The notes under the pieces were generated by a model that worked only from the letters and a program-made list of their open reading frames with translations, was not told the DNA's origin and did no database searches. DNA of 15,739 nt from NCBI GenBank assembly GCA_027451565.1, contig DAIDJC010000041.1:1-15739 (forward strand), read 5' to 3'. The translations under genes were made by a program, and so were the position numbers. Numbering within the stretch: position 1 is the stretch's first letter; every line of letters begins with the position of its first letter. Source of the DNA: Limisphaerales bacterium (lineage in GTDB: Bacteria; Verrucomicrobiota; Verrucomicrobiia; Limisphaerales; UBA11358). This document shows, piece after piece, positions 7,977-13,877 of the stretch.

Positions 7977-8135
7977 ATGAATATATTATTACTCCTGGTT
8001 GTCCTTCTTCTCCTGTTCGGCGGAGGCGGATTTTACTTTGGTGGTCCCTCCTTCGGCGGAGGCGGGCTTGGTTTGGTTTTGCTGATATGCCTTGTCATCT
8101 ATTTCATGGGCGGATTTCGCGGCACGAAAAGTTAG
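7977..8135 (+). CDS. Small Gly-rich membrane protein, DUF3309-like
   Basis: A 52-residue protein: an N-terminal hydrophobic helix (MNILLLLVVLLLLF), a Gly-rich hinge (GGGGFYFGG...FGGGGLG), a second hydrophobic helix (LVLLICLVIYFMGG) and a short basic tail. Layout and composition resemble the DUF3309 family of tiny, often stress-associated inner-membrane proteins whose function is unknown. The start is placed at ATG 7977 because the helix begins there. An in-frame upstream ATG (7926) would add 17 charged residues ahead of it and looks spurious. No strong Shine-Dalgarno sequence is seen. It lies in a run of small orphan genes. Confidence 0.7.
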   Translation: MNILLLLVVLLLLFGGGGFYFGGPSFGGGGLGLVLLICLVIYFMGGFRGTKS

Positions 8136-8220
8136 CAGATTATCCAACCGCTGGTTTTTCACCAAGCCGGCGGGTGGGGTTTTCACCTAATGGCAGGAGG
8201 CGATTTCATTCGTTATTGTG

Positions 8221-8397
8221 ATGCCAATGCAAAATATCAAACCATCCGACATGACAAAACTGGAAGAATTTAGGATATGGCTGGATGCCAACGGCCAAGC
8301 TTATACCAATCCGAACCCGATTGAATCCGGCATTCCGCCAGCGTCCGAGCCGCCTTCGGAAGCGGAATTCAGCACCGGAAACACAACTCCTTTGTAG
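8221..8397 (+). CDS. Hypothetical 58-residue protein
   Basis: An open frame of 58 codons starting ATG-CCA-ATG and ending TAG. I do not recognise the product. It has a short amphipathic stretch (MTKLEEFRIWLDANG) followed by a Pro/Ser/Glu-rich tail (NPIESGIPPASEPPSEAEF), so it is likely a small soluble protein with a disordered C-terminus. A GGAGG sequence lies at 8196-8200, about 20 nt upstream, too far for an ideal ribosome-binding site; Met3 or the preceding GTG could also start it. The tail composition looks like real protein rather than random sequence, but the case is modest. Confidence 0.4.
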   Translation: MPMQNIKPSDMTKLEEFRIWLDANGQAYTNPNPIESGIPPASEPPSEAEFSTGNTTPL

Positions 8398-8458
8398 GAG
8401 GAACCAATTATAATATATTAGTAAAAAACATCAAAACATCAAAAAATCAATAAATAAT
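8398..8458 (+). promoter_or_regulatory. AT-rich leader with a possible -10 element
   Basis: A short, strongly AT-rich stretch between two small genes. It contains TATAAT at 8409-8414 and an A-run-rich leader (AAAACATCAAAACATCAAAAAATC) before the ATG at 8459. No convincing -35 hexamer sits 16-18 bp upstream. Promoter assignment for the next small gene is tentative. Confidence 0.3.
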
Positions 8459-8635
8459 ATGAATAAATCATCAGACAAGAAGTGCTCCGAAAAGGTTAAG
8501 TCAGGCAACGAAATCCGCATGGGCCGTGAAGTGCCAATTATTAAAAAGGCATCCAGTTGTGATTCTGAAAAGGACGCCAAATGTTCGGATAAGAAAGAAG
8601 AAATCCGTGAGGATCGGTCAAGCTCCCTGGTTTGA
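8459..8635 (+). CDS. Hypothetical 58-residue Lys/Glu/Cys-rich protein
   Basis: A highly charged small protein I do not recognise. It has three Cys (C9, C34, C42), each in a similar Ser-Asp/Glu-Lys context (SDKKCSEK, SSCDSEK, AKCSDKKEE), which suggests an internal duplication or repeated metal- or disulfide-type motif. It has no hydrophobic segment, so it should be cytosolic. Codon use is AT-richer than the flanking housekeeping genes. There is an AT-rich leader directly upstream but no Shine-Dalgarno sequence. It could be a small stress protein. A chance open frame is also possible at this length. Confidence 0.4.
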   Translation: MNKSSDKKCSEKVKSGNEIRMGREVPIIKKASSCDSEKDAKCSDKKEEIREDRSSSLV

Positions 8636-8723
8636 CGGCTAGCCACTGACAATTCGTCCTTTTCGGGCGCATTTCACGGTTCAATAATTTAAAAGTGCGT
8701 GACGAAATTTAAAAAGCAAATTT

Positions 8724-8945
8724 ATGATTCTCACTGCCCTGGCCGTTGCAATCCTGGAAACAGGGTGCAAACAATCAAATACTGCGGATGAAAATATGGC
8801 CGGCGAATCATACGTCACGTCAACGGCTGAAAACATAAAGTAGGGCGCCACTAATGCCTGGACCAATATCAAGGAATCATTTGGTTTAACTGAAGACTAT
8901 TTTTGCGCCAAGAAAGATGGGATGGATCAGCGACCAATTCCATGA
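8724..8945 (+). pseudogene. Entericidin-like small lipoprotein gene interrupted by an amber codon
   Basis: From ATG 8724 the frame reads a short hydrophobic signal-like segment (MILTALAVAILETGC) and a Cys that could be the lipidation site, although Glu at -3 is not an ideal lipobox. A polar Ser/Thr/Glu stretch follows to ENIK and then TAG (8841-8843). The same frame continues for 33 codons as GATNAWTNIKESFGLTEDYF... to TGA 8943-8945. The part after TAG resembles the Trp-x-x-Ile-Lys helical region of entericidin/YtxH-like envelope stress lipoproteins. I read it as one gene broken by a nonsense change and probably also truncated downstream. Alternatively the 39-residue peptide before TAG is the whole product. 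Confidence 0.5.
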
Positions 8946-9047
8946 CCAGTAGTTCTATGATGAACGGAGTCCAGTTAAATTGACAAATAAAAGTGGCAGG
9001 CCGAACACATCGAAGTGGATTGACAGCAAAAAGAAACAAATTCATTT

Positions 9048-9365
9048 ATGATAAGAATTATAAGAGCTTTGATTAATATCGTGGTGGGCATCATCGAATT
9101 GCTTTTGACTTTCAGACTGATATTCACTTTTTTGGCAGTTAATCCAGACACGCCGTTCGTTGCCTGGCTTTATCGGGTCACGGCGCCGCTGGTGGCGCCT
9201 TTCGCTAAAATTCTTCCAAACTGGAAATTTTCAGGCTTCGTGGTTGATTTTGCCACTGTTGCCGCGCTGATCGTGTTTGCTTTGTCCGGTGGCTTGCTTT
9301 TGATGGTGTTTTCCTATCGCCGCAAAGAACATGTCCCGGCGGAGGTTCCCCAGGATATCTACTGA
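9048..9365 (+). CDS. yggT: YggT-family membrane protein
   Basis: A 105-residue inner-membrane protein with two hydrophobic helices (about 8-30 and 66-88). Family-typical blocks are FRLIFTFLAVNPDTPFVAWLY and TAPLVAPFAKILP, followed by VDFATVAALIVFAL and a short basic, charged C-terminal tail. YggT proteins are linked to membrane-associated roles such as osmotic shock tolerance and, in plastids (CCB3), cytochrome assembly; the molecular function is not established. The copy here is a single YggT unit, not the duplicated E. coli form. It does not sit beside proC or the yggS-like gene often found with yggT. It stands instead in a run of small stress-type genes, just before an IS remnant. Confidence 0.8.
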   Translation: MIRIIRALINIVVGIIELLLTFRLIFTFLAVNPDTPFVAWLYRVTAPLVAPFAKILPNWKFSGFVVDFATVAALIVFALSGGLLLMVFSYRRKEHVPAEVPQDIY

Positions 9366-9416
9366 CTCTTGCATTAAACTACCTAAAATAATTACTCGGT
9401 TGCTGTCCAAAGCAAT

Positions 9417-10030
9417 ATGGGTAATCCCCAAGGTGTAAAACGTGATTGTCCGGCGCTGGAATGGCGTCGGCTGCAGGCCATCAAATTATTTTCACAGAAC
9501 CGATCCAAGGCGGAAGTGGCCCGCCATATTGGTGTCAGCAACCAATCCGCCGGACGCTGGCATGAGGACGTGGGAACGTGGCGGCAAAGAGGCCTTTAAG
9601 CACCTTGGTCGTGCTGGCCGCAAGGCCCGCCTCCAACTGTTGGACCACGTGCTGCTGGCGGCCGATTTACAGCGTGGTCCCGAAAAAGGCATGGGCTTGG
9701 CTACCAGTAAGCCATCATCTGCGTCTTCAAGTGCGCGGCAAAATCTTGCTGGTGTGGGATTGGCTGGGGGTCCATCGCTGCCGGTTGGTGCGCCAATGGC
9801 TGGCCGCCCAAGGCGACCAGTTTCTGGTGGAGGAACTGCCGGGTTATGCCCCTGAACTCAACCCGGTGGAATATCTCTGGGGTTGGTGGAAGGAGAATAC
9901 CGTGGCCAAAGGCTGTCCCCTCACCACTGAGAAGCTGCACTGGCTGGCCTGCCAAGGTTTTCGCCAGGCCCGGCAACGCAAAACCACCCTGGTCGCGGCT
10001 TTCTGGAAACAGGCTGATTTGCTCTTTTGA
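9417..10030 (+). pseudogene. IS630-family transposase remnant with frameshifts and an internal deletion
   Basis: Three frames must be joined. Codons from ATG 9417 to about 9570 encode an N-terminal helix-turn-helix (RSKAEVARHIGVSNQSAGRWH). The frame shifts and 9571-9708 encodes WERGGKEAFKHLGRAGRKARL...GLATS. A second shift leads to 9710-10030 with ILLVWDWLGVHR (second catalytic Asp at 9758-9760), ELPGYAPELNPVEYLW (third acidic residue, Glu, near 9869) and the C-terminus. The region that should carry the first catalytic Asp is missing between GLATS and the VWD block. The remnant is about 200 codons against about 340 for intact relatives, so it cannot be active alone. I found no clear terminal inverted repeats or TA duplication at its edges. 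Confidence 0.85.
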
Positions 10031-10323
10031 ATCCTCTATAATATGCAGGTGTGAGTGGTATCTCTCTCGTAAACAACGAACAGGTTTTCAACGATAATTT
10101 CCACCCGGCCAGGCGGCATGTTTCATTCACTTTTTGGTTCCGGCTTTGCCGGGCTGGGATTTGTCCCACGCTGGGCTTATCAGCCCCTGGCGGGCGGAAT
10201 AAACGCGCAGCTTTCTTCATGGGAGCAGTCTTGGATTACAGTCAATGAAGTTAAAGCAGAAGCCATGACCTTGACCGTTCAGATTGCGGATAAGACTCGC
10301 CCTTGCGGCCTGCACGCCAGGTC
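10031..10323. other. Non-coding stretch after the IS remnant with two small hairpins
   Basis: No convincing gene. Two short perfect stem-loops are visible: CCGGC-TTT-GCCGG at 10140-10152 and GGGCT-TATC-AGCCC at 10173-10186. Neither is followed by a T-run. A 65-codon open frame across this stretch has no protein-like features. The stretch may include degraded IS flank. Confidence 0.45.
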
Positions 10324-10596
10324 TTACGCAGCGATTAGCTGGGTTTCAGCTTGAAGCCAATTCTCCACATCGCGTCCGGGAATGTATCCACTCTCGGAAA
10401 ACAGATTGTAGGCCCGCTTGGCGATTTCATCATGGGAAGGCTTGACGGCGGCGTGGCGTTGGTTTGTTTTTGGTGACCTAACCGGCGCGTGGGCATGTAT
10501 TGATCCCAGGTGAGCTGAATCTTCGGTTTTTTGACTTTGGAAATAATGTTGTTCATTCATGCGATGAGAATAGTCCAGGATCCGGCACGGTGCCAT
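10324..10596 (-). CDS. DUF2934 domain protein
   Basis: A 90-residue protein whose C-terminal half (about 53-88: KPSHDEIAKRAYNLFSESGY followed by IPGRDVENWLQAETQL) matches the DUF2934 pattern. In that pattern an Ile-Ala-x-Arg-Ala-Tyr helix is followed by Gly-x-x-x-x-Asp-x-Glu-x-Trp-Leu-x-Ala-Glu. The function of the domain is unknown. The N-terminal half is polar and His/Gln-rich. The chosen start (10596) is preceded by TAAGGTG at suitable spacing; Met13 (10560) is an alternative. The gene diverges from the 35-residue membrane protein gene at 10648, so the 51 bp between them should carry both promoters. Confidence 0.75.
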   Translation of the reverse strand: MAPCRILDYSHRMNEQHYFQSQKTEDSAHLGSIHAHAPVRSPKTNQRHAAVKPSHDEIAKRAYNLFSESGYIPGRDVENWLQAETQLIAA

Positions 10597-10647
10597 AGGG
10601 TGAACACCTTATGGCATCCTCAGGCAGGAAAAGGTTAACTTCCAAAT

Positions 10648-10755
10648 ATGAACCTTTTACTCTCTCCGGTTTTCGCCAGTGCCATTTGGATCGGCGGCGG
10701 CGGTGTTGGCCTGTTGCTGGTCATTGTCATTTTGGTGCTGCTGTTTCGCCGCTAA
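10648..10755 (+). CDS. Tiny 35-residue single-pass membrane protein
   Basis: The frame reads MNLLLSPVFASAIWIGGGG and then VGLLLVIVILVLLFRR before TAA. It has one strong hydrophobic helix after a GGGG turn, capped by Arg-Arg, which suits a type II-like orientation with a cytosolic basic end. I cannot assign it to a family. The Gly-rich turn plus hydrophobic helix recalls the DUF3309-like gene at 7977, so the two may belong to one class of membrane stress peptides. AAGG is present about 14 nt upstream. The protein-like composition (hydrophobic block plus positive-inside end) supports the call despite the small size. Confidence 0.5.
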   Translation: MNLLLSPVFASAIWIGGGGVGLLLVIVILVLLFRR

Positions 10756-10851
10756 ACGCAGTTCTTGAACTCACGGACATTCGCTGGCCGCTGCCGACCG
10801 AATTGGTGCCGCCAGGAAGAAATAGGGAAAGAATTCGTGAATCAACACAAT

Positions 10852-11052
10852 ATGAAAAATCCCATTGAATACATCATCGTCGCGGTGCCCTTTCACGCCG
10901 ATGCCGCGACCCATGACGAGCTGGCGCGAAAAGTGAACGAAAAAATAAACGGCGGTTACGAACTATGTGGTTCACCGTTCTTCAACGAGGAAATGATGTA
11001 TCAGGCCATGACCAAACCCGTCCACCCTGCTTCGCACCAGCCGGCTCCATGA
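10852..11052 (+). CDS. DUF1737-family small protein
   Basis: A 66-residue protein starting MKNPIEYIIVAVPF. The pattern of a beta strand, a helix (HDELARKVNEKINGGYELCG) and a last strand ending in YQAMTKP matches DUF1737. In that family a Val-x-x-x-Leu/Ile-x-x-Gly-Trp/Tyr block is followed by Gly and a QAxxK ending. The function is not known; such small alpha/beta proteins could bind a ligand or protein partner. The upstream in-frame ATG at 10765 adds an unrelated Arg/Cys-rich stretch, so I prefer 10852. The TGA overlaps the start of the HAD gene as ATGA, a sign of translational coupling. The last 11 residues are Pro/His-rich. Confidence 0.75.
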   Translation: MKNPIEYIIVAVPFHADAATHDELARKVNEKINGGYELCGSPFFNEEMMYQAMTKPVHPASHQPAP

Positions 11053-11675
11053 AAAAAATCATCCCCATCACATCCTTGTTCCTCGATATCGGCGGTGTCC
11101 TGCTCACCAACGGCTGGGATCATCATGCCCGCCGCCGGGCGGCGCAGCAGTTCAAGCTGGACTGGGCGGAGATGGAACAGCGGCATGGCTTGAACTTTGA
11201 AACCCACGAAGAGGCTAAAATCACTTTCAACGAATATTTAGACCGAGTGGTCTTTTTCAAAAAACGTCCTTTCACGCGCGCCGTGTTTCGAAGCTTCATG
11301 TTCGCGCAATCAAAACCGGTCGCCGGGATGATTGAACTGGTCCGAAACCTCAAAGCCAGATATGGATTGAAGATCATCGTCGTCAGCAACGAGTCGCGCG
11401 AATTGAACACTCATCGCATCAGCAACTTCAAGCTGGCCGGATTTGTGGATGCTTTTATTTCTTCCTGCTACGTCCATCTCCGAAAACCGGACGCGGATAT
11501 TTTCAAGTTGGCGCTGGACATCGCCCAGACTCCCGCGCGGCAGATTGTCTATATCGAAAACACGCCGCTCTTCGTCCAGATCGCGGAGGGTTTTGGGATT
11601 CGCGGCATTCTCCACACGGATTACAAATCCACTTGCGCCAGGCTGGCTGCGTTCGGATTGGAGGTCGCAAGATGA
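11049..11675 (+). CDS. HAD-superfamily hydrolase-like protein
   Basis: A 208-residue Rossmann-type HAD protein, a class that includes phosphatases and haloacid dehalogenases. Motif I is LFLDIGGVLLTNGW with nucleophile Asp13; the usual second Asp (D+2) is Gly15, as in many DxGGV-type members. Motif II Ser113 is in VVSNES, and motif III Lys146 is in LRKPDADIF. Motif IV reads IVYIENTP rather than the expected IDDxxxN, so only Glu170 could help bind Mg2+. The helical cap covers about 20-95. Start and stop both overlap their neighbours as ATGA (DUF1737 upstream, acetate kinase downstream), so the three proteins are probably made together. The substrate is unknown. The weakened motif IV leaves open a low-activity or binding role. 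Confidence 0.8.
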   Translation: MKKIIPITSLFLDIGGVLLTNGWDHHARRRAAQQFKLDWAEMEQRHGLNFETHEEAKITFNEYLDRVVFFKKRPFTRAVFRSFMFAQSKPVAGMIELVRNLKARYGLKIIVVSNESRELNTHRISNFKLAGFVDAFISSCYVHLRKPDADIFKLALDIAQTPARQIVYIENTPLFVQIAEGFGIRGILHTDYKSTCARLAAFGLEVAR

Positions 11676-12883
11676 CTGAAAAACCATCCGTCCTCACCAT
11701 CAACGGCGGCTCGTCGAGCATCAAGTTCGCGCTCTATCAAGTTGGCAAGCCGCTGAAGCGAAAACTATATGGAACAATTGACCGCATCGGCGTGGGCGGA
11801 ACAAACCTGACGTTTCACGACGCGAATGGAAAACCGCAGGCCAGCCGCAAGCTCACCGCCGCCGATCACAAATCAGCGGCGAATGCCCTGATAGACTGGC
11901 TCGAAAAGCAAATTGATTTCGCGTCGGTCAAAGCCGTCGGACATCGAGTGGTTCATGGGATGAAACACACCGAGCCGGAGCTTGTAACAAAAAAATTAAT
12001 GCATGAACTGCGTCGCATCAGCCCCAACGACCCGGATCATTTGCCGCGCGAGATTGAACTCATTGAGGTGCTTCGCCAACGCGATCCGAAACTTCCACAG
12101 GTGGCCTGCTTCCACACGGCGTTTCACCAAACAATGCCCCGTGTGGCCAAGCTGCTACCGATCCCGCGCCGCTTCGACGCGAAAGGAATTCAGCGCTACG
12201 GTTTTCACGGTTTGTCCTACGCCTACCTCATGGAAGAACTCGCCCGCCTGGGCGACCCGGCAGCAAAAAAAGGCCGCGTGATCCTCGCGCATCTCGGCAA
12301 CGGCGCGAGCCTCGTCGCCGTGCGTGATGGCAAAAGCATTGACACGAGCATGGGCTTCACGCCGACGGCAGGATTGGTGATGAGCACGCGCTCCGGTGAT
12401 TTAGACCCCGGCCTCGCACCGTATCTGGCGCGAACCGAAAAGATGACCATCAGCCAGTTTTACAAAATGGTCAACCACGAGTCGGGTTTGCTTGGCGTTT
12501 CGGAAACCAGCTCTGACATGCGGGATTTGCTCGACCATGAAAAGCAGGATGTGCGTGCGGCGGAAGCCGTGGCGCTGTTCTGTTATCAGGCAAAAAAATG
12601 GATCGGCTCCTTCGCCGCCGCGCTCGGTGGGTTGCACACGCTCGTCTTCGCCGGCGGCATCGGCGAAAACTCGCCCATCGTCCGCGCCCGTATTTGCGAA
12701 GAGCTGAACTTTCTCGGCATTGAACTGGACAAATCGCGCAACGCGAAGACTGCGGTGGTGATTTCCAGGAAATCCAGTCGCGTCAACGTTCGCGTCATTC
12801 GCACGGACGAAGAACTGATGATTGCGCGTTCAGTTCTACGCTGTTGTCCGATTGGCACATTGAACAAGGCCGCTTTGAGGTAG
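11672..12883 (+). CDS. ackA: Acetate kinase (acetate/propionate kinase family)
   Basis: AckA converts acetyl phosphate and ADP to acetate and ATP in the cytosol, the energy-yielding step of acetate overflow. The start ATG 11672 overlaps the HAD stop as ATGA and has a strong GGAGGT six bases before it, giving 403 residues, normal for the family. Family landmarks are VLTINGGSSSIKF (Asn11), GHRVVHG (Arg92), YGFHGLS (His179), HLGNGAS, DTSMGFTP, STRSGDLDP (Arg240), AGGIGENSP and RTDEEL near the C-terminus. One key difference stands out: the FDTAFH motif reads CFHTAFH, so position 148 is His. In the Methanosarcina thermophila enzyme the matching Asp148 is needed for catalysis. No pta or phosphoketolase gene is in the window. 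A propionate- or butyrate-type substrate cannot be excluded. Confidence 0.92.
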   Translation: MTEKPSVLTINGGSSSIKFALYQVGKPLKRKLYGTIDRIGVGGTNLTFHDANGKPQASRKLTAADHKSAANALIDWLEKQIDFASVKAVGHRVVHGMKHTEPELVTKKLMHELRRISPNDPDHLPREIELIEVLRQRDPKLPQVACFHTAFHQTMPRVAKLLPIPRRFDAKGIQRYGFHGLSYAYLMEELARLGDPAAKKGRVILAHLGNGASLVAVRDGKSIDTSMGFTPTAGLVMSTRSGDLDPGLAPYLARTEKMTISQFYKMVNHESGLLGVSETSSDMRDLLDHEKQDVRAAEAVALFCYQAKKWIGSFAAALGGLHTLVFAGGIGENSPIVRARICEELNFLGIELDKSRNAKTAVVISRKSSRVNVRVIRTDEELMIARSVLRCCPIGTLNKAALR

Positions 12884-12971
12884 GGTTTCACCTGATAGCG
12901 GCGCCGTCCCCGCCACTGCAATTTAGTCTTGGCATCCGCTCCGGTCGCGGCGCTATCAAATTCTCAAACAC

Positions 12972-12988
12972 GCTGTCGGCCAGACAGC
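12972..12988. other. Perfect 6-bp stem-loop upstream of the PRC-barrel gene
   Basis: GCTGTC (12972-12977) pairs with GACAGC (12983-12988) around a 5-nt loop, 46 bp before the PRC-barrel ATG. No T-run follows, so it is not a standard terminator. It could be a leader structure or chance. The surrounding 151 bp gap after ackA has no other clear feature. Confidence 0.35.
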
Positions 12989-13034
12989 CGGTGGCGAACA
13001 AAAGCGAAACGCAAACAAAACCGAAAGAATTATA

Positions 13035-13796
13035 ATGGCGAGCAAGGCCAAAACACTGGAAGGTTACAAACTGGACAGCCTCGACGGGGAAATCGGGAAG
13101 GTCAAAGAATTTTATTTCGATGACCGGCACTGGACCATCCGCTATCTCGTCGCAGAAACCGGTGGTTGGCTTGCAGACCGGCAGGTTCTGATTTCCCCGT
13201 ATGCACTGATTGCCTTGGACAAACAGGAAAAGCAAATCGTCGTTGATTTGACCAAAAAGCAGATCGAGGACGGTCCGTCCTTGGACAGTGACAAGCCTGT
13301 CTCCCATCAATTTGAAGAAGCTTACTACGGGCATTTTTTATACCCGATGTATTGGGGCGGCCCATACAGTTGGGGGAATTATCCCTGCCCGATGCGCGAC
13401 CGTGAGCAGTTAAAAAAGTCCATTCAGCGTAAAAAAGTGTCAAGGGATCACCATTTGCGCAGCACTTATAGTGTGAGCGGCCATCACATCCAGGCCTTGG
13501 ATGGCTTGATTGGCCACGTCAAGGATTTCATCATTGATGATGAGACGTGGGCGATTCGTTACCTCGTCGTTGACACCCACAACTGGTGGCCGGGCAAAAA
13601 GGTCCTGGTTTCACCGCAATGGATCGAGCGCGTGAGTTGGAGCGTGCGGAAAGTATTCGTCAATCTTTCGCGCGAGACCATCAAGCAGTCACCGAAATAC
13701 ACGGAGAAGTCTTTGCTGATACGAGATTATGAGATCGGTCTGCAAGGTCACTACAATCGCAAGGGAAATTGGGTGGATGAACTGGTGGCTATTTAG
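13035..13796 (+). CDS. Protein with two PRC-barrel domains
   Basis: A 253-residue soluble protein with two PRC-barrel units, about 7-80 (LEGYKLDSLDGEIGKVKEFY ... WTIRYLVAETGGW ... VLISP) and about 143-217 (HHIQALDGLIGHVKDF ... WAIRYLVVDTHNW ... VLVSP). The units are joined by an aromatic, Pro-rich linker (YYGHFLYPMYWGGPYSWG). The duplicated pattern of a beta strand followed by DDxxWxIRYLVxxT is clear. PRC barrels occur in photosynthetic reaction centre subunit H and in RimM, and often serve as protein-binding or scaffold modules. Stand-alone two-domain forms are commonly linked to stress, but their role is unknown. The short C-terminal tail has no motif. It lies between ackA and a TPP enzyme gene on the same strand, 151 bp and 77 bp away. 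AAAGAA about 5 nt before the ATG is a weak ribosome-binding site. Confidence 0.9.
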   Translation: MASKAKTLEGYKLDSLDGEIGKVKEFYFDDRHWTIRYLVAETGGWLADRQVLISPYALIALDKQEKQIVVDLTKKQIEDGPSLDSDKPVSHQFEEAYYGHFLYPMYWGGPYSWGNYPCPMRDREQLKKSIQRKKVSRDHHLRSTYSVSGHHIQALDGLIGHVKDFIIDDETWAIRYLVVDTHNWWPGKKVLVSPQWIERVSWSVRKVFVNLSRETIKQSPKYTEKSLLIRDYEIGLQGHYNRKGNWVDELVAI

Positions 13797-13826
13797 CATT
13801 TCTTTTGGGACAATTAAGTCGCCGCC

Positions 13827-13877
13827 ATGGGAGAGAGAAACAGCAACGCCCGGCGGCGGCGGAATGTAAAACAGTGA
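13827..13877 (+). CDS. Possible 16-codon leader peptide overlapping the TPP enzyme start
   Basis: A small frame, ATG 13827 to TGA 13875-13877, reads MGERNSNARRRRNVKQ, with four consecutive CGG Arg codons. Its stop overlaps the GTG start of the next gene as GTGA, the same coupling style seen elsewhere in this window. It could be a leader that feeds ribosomes to a weak GTG start. It may equally be chance. There are no branched-chain codons of the kind used in classical ilv attenuators, apart from one Val. Confidence 0.2.
   Translation: MGERNSNARRRRNVKQ

Noticed and set aside
10051..10248. 65-codon frame after the IS remnant
   Set aside because: No recognisable domain or ribosome-binding site; it overlaps another random frame and the small hairpins.
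13805..13873. TTG-started extension of the TPP enzyme by 23 residues
   Set aside because: The added part is Arg/Ala-rich and unlike family N-termini, whereas GTG 13874 gives the expected start.
13827..13877. Classical branched-chain amino acid attenuator leader
   Set aside because: The mini-frame lacks runs of Leu, Val or Ile codons and no terminator/antiterminator pair is visible.
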